A stretch of 10,800 bases of DNA, taken from Phoronis ovalis (taxonomy: Eukaryota > Phoronida > Phoronidae). A program made the translations under genes and the position numbers. Location of the stretch: NCBI GenBank assembly GCA_028565635.1, contig JAOXYB010059790.1, positions 1 to 10,800 of the forward strand, written 5' to 3'. Below, piece after piece: positions 1-8,800 of the stretch; position 1 is the first letter of the stretch, and each line of letters begins with the position of its first letter. The notes beneath the pieces were generated by a model, which did no database searches, had not been told where the DNA came from, and saw only the letters and a program-made list of their open reading frames with translations.

Positions 1-1239
1 ATTGTTGTCACTTAATGAACTCGAAATGGAATCCTGACATAGTCTATAATGTATGCTGTATTTCATGTATTGCAATATAAACGCCATCGACACTTTAGTT
101 GCATTCTCTGGCATCACTCATGTACTAACTTTACCAGTCTGCAATATCAGAGGGTGACACGCATTATTTCGTTATAATAAGAGTGCGAGTTTGAGACTTG
201 GGTGAGTTTTTCGGATTTTCGCTTGTATTGTTTATTTTTCGTTATGACTACTGTTATCATTGAACAAAATTAACTTGCTTTTCATTTTCTGCGAGAATTT
301 AGCATCAGATAACCATGGAATAACAGCCTTGGTCTCGGATGTTTGTACTATATAGTGTAAATGTATTATTGTTGACATCTTTCTTTCCGTTTTGCATTTT
401 TTCCTAAGCGGCTATTGGGAGTTGTTCTACTTGAACAACGTAAACACATTTGTTGACATACTTTTATCAAACTTGGACATGATTCTGTTAAAATAAATCA
501 CACATATTTTCTTTAGCGTTTCCGGCAAATTCCATCCTGGTGCTCTCTATAGTCAAGGGGAGTAAAAATGTGTTGGTTGTAAGAAAATTCGGGTGTTGGC
601 CGTAACAAATAAAATTACTAGACAGAATTTCCGATAATAGTTATAAGGTGATATTAACCCGGATAGTATATTTTACTGAGGTGGATGGGAACATCAGCTG
701 TGTATCATTATGACGAGTAGGGTAGGAGACTGAGTCATATAAGATTCGGTTTGATTTGAATAAAATCGTATTTCTAAAATTTGTTTTTTTTGAATAAAAT
801 TAGGACAGAAACTTGAATTTTATCCACTCTTTAACATGAAACTCTATTCCTACCTTATCAAACTATATACTTTGTTGAATTGTTATCTCTATATTAATTT
901 TTTTATATAATGGATTGGGCATATTAGCTTTTGTTAAACAAGTGGATTGAATCACGTTGTAAGTATATTCCAAGAAGTCTTGAATGTTCCCCTGTAGGAT
1001 ATATCAGATATGAATTAGTTTAGGTATGGGTAACAAATAAAACCAGATGACATATTGTCAAAATTAACTAAACTGTACAGGAGGTTTGAGCATTTTAAAC
1101 TAAAAGTTGCAAGATATACAGCCATTATCAAAATGTTTTCTTTTTGTTATATTAACGGCGTTCAAATTTTAAGACGGTGGTAGAGAACTGTTAACCTTTA
1201 AACACCCTGCAGTTCTTATCATTCTTAGCTTATTTCCAG
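1..1239. other. AT-rich non-coding flank
   Basis: No coding region was recognised on either strand. The stretch is AT-rich with short homopolymer runs and many stops in all frames. A strong donor-like match (ACTTGG|GTGAGT, GT at 202-203) exists on the + strand and could end a far-upstream untranslated exon of the LRR gene, but nothing else supports an exon there. An open stretch without stops begins at about 1173 and runs into the candidate exon described next. Confidence 0.6.
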
Positions 1240-1467
1240 TACCATTATCATCACCCCGTTTGTCATCATCGCTGAAACTTTATCAGCAGCGTGTGTCATT
1301 TTCACATCCGACGGGAATAAGCCAGGTCTCTTATTTATACCAAGTGCACACCTATGTGCTTTGCCAGTCGAGGTATACTACTTTAATAATCTCACCGCTG
1401 ACTGCCATCGAAAACATTAAAGCATTGTCTAGTAAACACTGAGGATGTCACAAGTTGTAAAGTAAAG
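1240..1467 (+). other. Candidate 5' untranslated or leader exon
   Basis: The stretch is preceded by a pyrimidine-rich acceptor-like sequence (CTTATTTCCAG ending at 1239) and followed by a donor-like AAAG|GTAAAT (GT at 1468-1469). Its G+C is visibly higher than the flanks. One frame is open from about 1173 to the TGA at 1439-1441 (about 89 codons, rich in Ser, Leu and Thr). It has no credible ATG near its start and resembles no family I know. It lies about 1 kb upstream of the LRR exon on the same strand, so it could be a leader exon of that gene. Chance is an equally good explanation; only transcript data would decide. Confidence 0.2.
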
Positions 1468-2519
1468 GTAAATTTTAAAATTTCAAAAAGAACGTGCTGA
1501 TTGAAAAACTTTTTTTTTGTTATAATTGTCATCTATTGCCGGATTTATTACACTAGTTTTTTATCGTCGTTAATTATTTCACATGGGAAGACATTATAAG
1601 CAACTAGTGAGGTCATTTGTTAATTACAAAAGCGTGCACAATCCTTTTAAAATTTGTTACATTTATAGCGCAATTGTTATATAGCGTACCTCAATTTTGA
1701 TTTTACTTCTTGTCAGGTTAACTGTATTTTGAACGATCGTAATAGTCGTATCAACTATCTTTAATCTACAGTTACACCATTATCCCATTTTACGATCGCT
1801 TTCTTTTCTAAATTAGCACAAGTTATTTATCAAGTTGGTCATGCAAGCTTTGATTGTTTTCTGTTATAGAACCGAGTACCTGGAAGAAAGCAGTTTGAAG
1901 ATTAGATCAACACATGGTTAAATATTTAAAAAAACTTCATTCACAGCTATCCATTAGTTGCTTCACCCTTGGCTAAAAGGAAAACTGCCAGTTAGCACGC
2001 AGAGTTTATGCATCGTCTTTTTATTTCCAAATGCATATCAAGTAGTTTTTTGTTTTTAGAAATACATTAAAACATTTATGCGATTTCTACTAGAAAAATG
2101 TTAAAACTTATACTTTCATTCTTTCGACTCTAACTAAGTTTCAGAGTATTACAATCTAAACTGTCTGCATGCATGTGCGCGAATTTTAGCTGTAGTCATT
2201 ATACATGTATAATATGTTTTTAAAATAACATTTAAAAAAGCGGATTTTGCTAGATAATAATTTTATTGCATTTCAGTCTTCATAAGGTATCTTTGATTCT
2301 TACATTGCAGCACAAATTGACATGTGTTGCTCGTTTCTTTATATAATAACATGAATTGACATTTCAATTTTCTGAAACTCCAAGAAGTTTCAAATGGCTA
2401 AAATGAAGTTTAACAAATGGGTTATGTCTTTAATTTTCTTTTTTAATAAATATCTATCATTTTTTCTGCTTCACTTTTTGGTAAAAATGTTAAAATGATG
2501 CTTCATTTTGTTTTTCAGA
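1468..2519 (+). other. AT-rich stretch upstream of the LRR exon, probable intron
   Basis: No coding region was recognised. It ends in a good splice acceptor (TTTTGTTTTTCAG ending at 2519) directly before the exon that opens the LRR reading frame, so at least its right end is probably intronic. The donor of this intron is uncertain; 1468 is one candidate. Short inverted repeats are present (for example GAAACT/AGTTTC at 2374-2391) but are unremarkable in DNA this AT-rich. Confidence 0.5.
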
Positions 2520-2525
2520 TTTCCA

Positions 2526-2957
2526 ATGGGACCAGGTGTACATGTAGTTTTCGTCCTGTTTCTGAGTTCCATTTTGATTTACAGCATAAGTTGCCAGTCA
2601 TGCCCAGCAAGTTGTAGTTGCGATTCGTCAAGATCCAAGGTCACTTGTTCAAGTATTAACGCAATGCCAGATTCTCTACCACCAAACACAACGTCACGGC
2701 AAATTATTAATGGCAATTTTGGTGGTATATTGAATCATGATCATAAGGACATGTCACATTTGCGATCTTCAACCGTTGACAACTTATCTATTCATTATAG
2801 CAGTCTTACTGGAATCAGTCCAAGGACATTTTTTGGATGTACCAATCTAAAAACTTTAAATCTTAAAAACAATGAGTTGACGTCTCTTACCGTATCATCG
2901 TTTCTTGGCTTGTTATCTTTGGAGAAGTTCGCGTTTAACTTACAATTCAATTTATAG
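2526..2957 (+). CDS. Intact first segment of the broken LRR gene
   Basis: This frame runs from the ATG at 2526 to the TAG at 2955-2957. It encodes the signal peptide, the Cys-rich LRR N-terminal cap and the first two full repeats (around VDNLSIHYSSL and TNLKTLNLKNNELTSL). The third repeat starts in this frame (LLSLEKF) and continues in the next frame as LTYNSIYSIQVGTF, so the break lies within a few codons of 2925-2940; one surplus base in GCGTTTAAC would account for it. If transcribed and translated as it stands, the product would be a short secreted polypeptide of about 143 residues with an unfinished LRR fold. A functional product of that kind is unlikely. Confidence 0.6.
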   Translation: MGPGVHVVFVLFLSSILIYSISCQSCPASCSCDSSRSKVTCSSINAMPDSLPPNTTSRQIINGNFGGILNHDHKDMSHLRSSTVDNLSIHYSSLTGISPRTFFGCTNLKTLNLKNNELTSLTVSSFLGLLSLEKFAFNLQFNL

Positions 2958-3272
2958 CATCCAAGTTGGCACTTTCTCTCAAACCCCCAAATTAAAATCC
3001 TTATATCTGAACAGGAACCATGCTCTTACTCAATTACCTGCTGGAGCATTTCTTGGACTGCAAGACTTGACTTATCTTAGTCTAACTAATACTGGATTGG
3101 AATATTTACCTGCTGGTGTTTTTAAAGGTCTTGAATCTCTTACTCGGTTGGAAATCAGTTACTGTTGGAACTTCGGAACTAAAAAGGGACTTCATACATT
3201 CTTTAATGACACATTCGAAGGTTTACATAATTTAAATCACTTATTCTTAGATGGTAATGATTTTGTCTCATT

Positions 3273-3286
3273 CCCCCCCCCCCCCC
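3273..3286 (+). repeat. C14 homopolymer inside the LRR coding sequence
   Basis: Fourteen consecutive C residues interrupt the LRR repeat that reads NDFVSFP before the run and TFTPLTSLYHLDLGYN after it, the latter in a frame shifted by one. A repeat of normal length needs only about two Pro codons here, so the run looks expanded. It is a natural slippage hotspot and also a typical sequencing-error site. Confidence 0.9.
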
Positions 3287-4358
3287 AGAACTTTTACGCC
3301 GTTGACGTCCCTGTATCATTTAGATCTTGGTTATAATAATCATCTTAAGCTAGATTCACCAGGGTTTCTTGTGAATGCTGGCTTGTTTACTCTTAGAGAA
3401 TTAGACGTTAGTACTACCATGCTAACTAATGTCCTTGGATTTCAAGGTATGAAAAATTTGCAATGGCTAGATGTGTCCAGTAACAGAATAACCGACATTC
3501 AATCTGATGCATTTCGAGATTAAACAAATTTAACTGCATTGATTCTTGAAAGAAATCAAATAACAGTTCTCAGAAATGGCGCTTTTGACACTTTAGTAAA
3601 GCTTCAAGTGGTAAATTTGCTCAAAAACAATATTGATAAAATTGAATTGAACGCATTTTAAAAATATCTCATTTCATTAGAAACGCTGAATTTAGATGAA
3701 AACAACTTGATTAATATAAACGGTGCCGTTTTAAATTACATGAAGAATCTAGAAAACCTAGAGCTACGCCGCAACGGTTTAACGACGTTTCCCTCTACTT
3801 TAAAATTGCCACAATTGAAAAGGTTGTGGCTCATCAGTAACAACGAATTGAGTAGTCATGGCAGTGGCCATGTTCTACCTGAATTGCAATATCTTGATCT
3901 CCATGACAACCATCTCACTGAATTTCCTACCACTTATCATTTCTGGCCAAAACTTGAGTTGGTTGACGTAAATAATAATGAGATATCTCTTTTATCTAGC
4001 AAACATTTAACTGATTTTAATAACTTAACAGCTGTCGATGTTGGGTTTAATTCCATTCAAACTTTTTCTAAGGACGATCTACAGTCATACTTTAACCGGC
4101 TCACTTCATTAGTGTTAACAGGTAATCCAATTCGTTGTGATTGCAAGGTTGCATGGTAATTAAAGGAAATTAACGCTGTTAAGTTTGACAGTAAGTGGGA
4201 CTGGTATTATGAACCTTTTAATCAGAAATTCAACAACAATGATTTTCGTTTCAAATCTCCCCATACTAAACTTTTCCTCTCTGAAACCAGTTAGGAAGAT
4301 TTTGTTTGCACTTCACCAACATTTCTTTAGGAATACACAACATTCGTCAGTTTGATAA

Positions 4359-4694
4359 TGTCAAATTAATGGTGCGAAATGGTACTGCGATGGCTTTTCC
4401 AACTTCAAAATGTATTTGACAGGCTGTAACAATTCCTCAAAAATGTCTACAGCGACCAAAATAACACCTGATATATTTTCAACAACTGTAAAAAAACACT
4501 TATTTCACTTTAACCTAACGATAAAATTTTGGTTAGCTTTGATTTCCATTGTGGAGCTGAAATTATCCTTGGTGTCGAGGACCGTAATTTTTCTAATAAG
4601 CGACAATTCGTCTACTGTAGTGCTAAGGATTGAAAATCAAACACATACTTACTCATCCGAACAGAGTAACGGGGCTATTGCATTAAACGAATGA
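4359..4694 (+). pseudogene. Possible membrane-proximal tail of the LRR gene
   Basis: After the C-terminal cap, a third frame is open from 4359 to the stop ending at 4694. It starts with a Cys-containing stretch (CQING, WYCDGFSNFKMYLTGC), followed by a Ser/Thr-rich part and a partly hydrophobic segment (FNLTIKFWLALISIVELKL). It ends in a polar tail (ENQTHTYSSEQSNGAIALNE). The order fits a juxtamembrane segment, a membrane helix interrupted by Lys and Glu, and a short cytoplasmic tail. Whether it really belongs to the same ancestral protein is inferred from position and strand only. Confidence 0.4.
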
Positions 4695-4718
4695 TTATTT
4701 CTTCTATAGTTGATTGAC

Positions 4719-4761
4719 AATATAAAATATATAAATATAATATAAATAATATAATATAAAA
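4719..4761. repeat. Pure A/T tract, imperfect TATAA repeats
   Basis: Forty-three bases with no G or C, built from irregular ATATAA/TATAAA units, lie just after the last stop of the LRR pseudogene. This looks like a simple low-complexity repeat. Confidence 0.85.
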
Positions 4762-4882
4762 GTGTTTAAAACTATGTATCAAGCTACAGTTACTGTTTTG
4801 CTGCCATTTACTGTTTTAATGTTTCTTGATTTGTACTTACTGACAAGTAATGCATATGATTGATACTGTTACACACGATAGA

Positions 4883-4888
4883 AATAAA
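4883..4888 (+). promoter_or_regulatory. Candidate poly(A) signal AATAAA for the LRR gene
   Basis: A canonical AATAAA lies about 190 bases after the last stop of the LRR gene on the same strand. It suits a 3' end there, but the hexamer is common in AT-rich DNA. Confidence 0.35.
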
Positions 4889-5578
4889 TATTTTGTCTTA
4901 AACTTACTGTGAAATATATTTTTAACGGAAATGCATTATTATTATATACAATTTACAATACTTACAAAGATTTTACAATTATTGGAAATTTACAAATATG
5001 TACAATACAAATATGTATCATGAATAAAGATTGTCTAAACAAAGTCTTGCGTTGCTTTTTTGCCTCGTCATATATACATAGACAATGGTAACCAAATGTT
5101 GAATTTTATAAGTCCAGTACACGGCCTTCCGTAAGTCAATTGGACAGAGTTTTATCCGTTAACATAAATATCGCCGTCAAAGCGAGCCGATGTTAAAAGA
5201 GCGCCTTTCAATATTTGAATCATGAAAATGCAGTGTTTTCTAACTGATGTACAATCGGATGAAAAATGTTAAAACCAACTCTAGTTTAACCGGGATGTAT
5301 ATACCGTTCGTAGGATTTGTCTTGAACAATGGCCGATTTGATTCCACTATCTCCCCAAAATAGATTCTACAACTAGCGTCAGGAATTAAACATAATTAAA
5401 TGTCGATTATAAAAGTGTTCAGCGCCAAGCAATAACAACCTTTACCCTTTAGAACACGTTCTACCTATCTCATTGCACGTACCAATAAGGGTGATTAAAG
5501 CTACACCACGACAGTCCGCATATAAGGACGTTTAACATCCATTAAAATATTTACATGCACCAGAATTGTTCGTTTCAT
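4889..5578. other. Intergenic stretch between convergent genes
   Basis: No coding region was recognised. It separates the 3' end of the LRR pseudogene (+) from the 3' end of the kinase gene (-). A short open stretch at 4909-5091 (+) has AT-driven composition (Ile, Tyr, Asn, Lys) and resembles no family. Confidence 0.6.
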
Positions 5579-5584
5579 TTTAAT
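5579..5584 (-). promoter_or_regulatory. Candidate poly(A) signal ATTAAA for the kinase gene
   Basis: The - strand reads ATTAAA about 180 bases after the kinase stop codon (5764-5762). No AATAAA was found on the - strand between there and about 4900, so this common variant is the best visible candidate for the 3' end. Confidence 0.3.
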
Positions 5585-5761
5585 CTACATTACGGTGCAG
5601 TGATGTTTAAAACGTTGAGTTCTGCATAAAGATGTCGCCGGCGGTGTGAATATGAATGTGGACATGTAAGTTACATTGTACATGTACGTCACTACATATT
5701 TGAGCACAGCACTTCGTGAATATTTCGTGAATACACGTCCACCTACGTGTTTGATAATTCT

Positions 5762-5844
5762 TCACGATGGTTTTATAAATAAAGATACATCCTTTGTAGA
5801 CACTGGTGAAGATACGTTGTTTTTAAGATGTATAATACTTCGAC
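5762..5844 (-). CDS. PKDCC-like exon E (short terminal exon)
   Basis: The acceptor is CCTCTTTTTTACAG (AG at 5846-5845). Two bases complete the Gly codon begun in exon D, followed by 26 codons and TGA at 5764-5762. The peptide starts RSIIHLKNN and ends SLFIKPS. It continues TWTG from exon D and has the length, spacing and Tyr/Phe-Val/Ile-Lys ending expected of the family's C-terminus. The phase fits exactly and the pyrimidine tract is good. At 83 bases it is easily missed by gene finders. Confidence 0.78.
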
Positions 5845-8800
5845 CTGTAAAAAAGAGGGCAGTTGTTATTATTTGTACCAATTAAAAGATCCATAGAGAT
5901 ATAAAATGTAATTTTATATGTATATATTTTGTTTATTTATCTCAGGATATGCGGATTATTTTCCAGTTGTATCTATATAGTGTCATTACGTCATGCGACC
6001 CTGGGGAGGGCGCTGCACGTCCTGAACAGTCGCATTATGTGTAATTTGTTAGTGCCCTGGTTGATCACGAGGCTGAACATGCTGATGTTCTTTTAGGTAC
6101 TAATAGTTACTTGCTTGGATATTTTAACTCGGGATTCTAACTAACCAACAATCATTGATATCCTCCATTAGTAATACTTAACACCGCAATCCACGAAGCT
6201 TATGAGAACAGCTCTACAAAGCAGGTTTCAGAAGCGGTTGGTGACTTTAACACCGCTTTATCAGGTGCAGAAATTTCCAGCTAGCATTGTGATTTAGCTG
6301 GCCTCGTTCAAAAGTAAACTACTGTGAAGGTTAAAAAATGAAAGTTATGTCATCAGAATTACAATGACACCAACTCTTAAGGTGACCACACAGGGGTGGT
6401 TTGACTTATACTTCATATAACTATATAGGCTTACCTGTCCACGTTTTCTTTGGTGATAACACAAATCCTTTACATTGCAGGTCGTTGGAGCAAACCAGTT
6501 CGGCTTCTTTTAAGTCAAACACCGAAACAGTGCAATCGTTCTGTGATAGCGTATATGGACACTTGTAGTCGTGAATGCCCGGTAGATCATAGTTACCATT
6601 TTTAATGTATTCTGCAACACAAACAAGTATATAAGAACGTGATTCATCAAGGATGATTTCTGGGGTAAGAGTTATAATCCGAATGTCTACGCTAGAGGCC
6701 AGCATTTTGCATATATAGTTCGTAACCTGGGTTCATATGCCCTTGGTGTCCATAGTACGGCTATGTGTACGGTCCTAGGCAGAGAATACAGAGAGAAGCT
6801 CCTATTAACTAGAAACTTCGATATATGCTCAATGTTCTCTGCATTTAATTCAATGTGAAAACTTCATGTTGTTTTTAATCAGTTGGCACGCATGTTTTTT
6901 TTTGTAACAAAATCCACGCGTAAATAAGGCATGAAGCTACTTACCTGTTCTAAAATGTTCGGCTGTCGTTCTGTTCAGATGCTTCCCGGATGTGTACATT
7001 TCCACCAACCGCCGTACTTTATCAACTAACTGACTAGAACTCATTGTGACGTCACTAAATCCTTGTATGATGTCATCTACTAAAGGGCGTAACTTTGTTG
7101 GAGCACCATGTGGTAAAATAAATGTGGTGAAATGCCGACCAGCGTTGAAAATATTTCTCTTTTCGTTGAAATTTTCACAGACACCGTGCACACAAGAAGA
7201 TCTGTAAATAAATCAAATGAATACATTGGTGCATTCATTCAACGTTTACATAGCCACAAAAAATAAAGAAATATAACACCCATTCACAAGATTAAGAAAA
7301 GGAACCAATTGGTTTTTCATCAGAGGGTTGTTTTAATTACTCCTTCCATCGCAAGTACGTTTTAAACCTACAAGATACATTTTAAGAAGATGTCCAAGTT
7401 ACTTCCAGTTTCCAAGCCACTATTTATTTTCCTCCTCATATTATAGATAGGAGGAGCCACCGTCGTAGTGCAACTTATAACAATCATGCCGTGTTGTTTA
7501 GTTTACTCGAAGCGTGGCACATTATACAAGTGGCACAGCCTGCATGTCCAGTTAGTACCTTAAAGTAAAATTTGCTGAAGAATGGAAAACTTCGCAATCT
7601 CTATCTGATTTACATCCGGGTTCTTCAAACCCAATATCATCTACGTCTGTCAATTTTAGCTGTCCATTAACCATTACAAACTGCTGGCGTCTAAAGTCGT
7701 TCATTGAAAGGGCGCCGTACGGAGAATTTGACATGTAATCAATAAGATGCGAAATGTCGTAAGCCACCTGTAAAACATGTAGTAATTAATATATAGGTAT
7801 GCTATATGATACACGACAAAATAAAAAATATAAAGTACCTATATACTTATGAGTAGCTGACCTTTTCGATATCTTTTTTTGCAATGCTAACGAGATGTGC
7901 AGTACAATCTCGGTGGATTTCTTAGTTATACTTTATGCTGTGTGGCACTGAGGGTCACATTTTAGTAAACAGTACCCCATAAATTTAAAAAAATGAAATA
8001 TTGACCTCATTCTATACCATTTCATATCAAAATTCGTCAAAAAATAAGCATGTTAGCCAGTCCAATACAAACTCCCCCTTGACTGCAATATGTGCCCCAC
8101 GTTTTTTTCTCTTAAATATTGAATAGAAGTATCCAATATGGAACCAACAAGATCGACATTGTTTCCTAAGAAAGAAAACCCAATATCTAGGAATATTTCA
8201 GTGATTGTTCGTTCGATCTAATCCAATTTTATCTCAAAGATGAAACACTGTTAAATGTATATGAATTATAATGAAAATAATATATATTTGACTGGAATCA
8301 ATTATAAAATCTACTTCAGACTGTTAATTGAACGTAACGGACAGGATTTTTAATCAATATTTCCTTCACAACTATCTAATATGCAAGACATTATGTAACA
8401 AAGATATGCAAAAATCGATTATCTTCTTTAATTGCATTCCTCCTTATGGAAGTCTTTAAAAAGAAAGTAGGAACTTTGAATACTGTATTTTTTAGAAACC
8501 TTAGTGCTCAAATATAATTACACAAACGCCTATTTGCAGATCAAACCATAGATTTGTAAATCATATGCTACAATAGACTGTAATTATGTACACTTGAATT
8601 AAAAGCGTAAACTAAACGATGTACGGTATAATATATTATAGCAAGCAGTATATATCAATATTAGTTAATACACTAAAAAGTTTTGTAAATTCTATTTACT
8701 GCTTTTTTTTAACGACTGATGCCAGTTTTATCAATGGCATGCATCAACAAAGAGTGAAACTCATTTGTTGTCGTAAAATGTCTTCACAGCTCTGAAACTC

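Larger units (their letters stand above)
2520..4694 (+). pseudogene. Leucine-rich-repeat receptor-like gene, disrupted
   Basis: The likely start is the ATG at 2526, just inside a splice acceptor at 2519. From there come a hydrophobic signal peptide (MGPGVHVVFVLFLSSILIYS), an LRR N-terminal cap with four Cys (CPASCSCD then VTC), and about 18-19 LRRs of the LxxLxLxxN type, many with the AF/TFxGL ending of extracellular animal LRRs. An LRR C-terminal cap follows (NPIRCDCKVAW, then EDFVC). The repeats change frame near 2925-2940 and again in the 14-C run at 3273-3286. The third frame then holds in-frame stops at 3521, 3659, 4157, 4292 and 4328. A third change near 4330-4359 leads to a tail ending in TGA-free frame at a TGA stop at 4692. 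The domain order is that of Toll-like or other single-pass LRR receptors, but no TIR domain was seen. The repeat pattern on both sides of each break is well kept, so the damage looks recent. A decayed paralogue fits best; assembly error could explain the frame changes but not five stops. Confidence 0.85.

Noticed and set aside
4909-5091. 60-codon open frame on the + strand
   Set aside because: It is dominated by Ile, Tyr, Asn and Lys as expected from AT-rich DNA. It has no domain and no splice signals.
5676-5885. 69-codon open frame on the + strand
   Set aside because: It overlaps the terminal kinase exon in antisense. It is a shadow frame.
6157-6283. About 41-codon open stretch on the + strand in the last kinase intron (NTAIHEAYENSS)
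   Set aside because: It has a plausible composition but is short, with no start and no splice support. It is consistent with chance.
6612-6705. Upstream extension of the exon D open frame with an apparent start
   Set aside because: It lies before a strong acceptor at 6613-6612 and does not match the kinase family, while the residues after the acceptor do. It is intron read-through.
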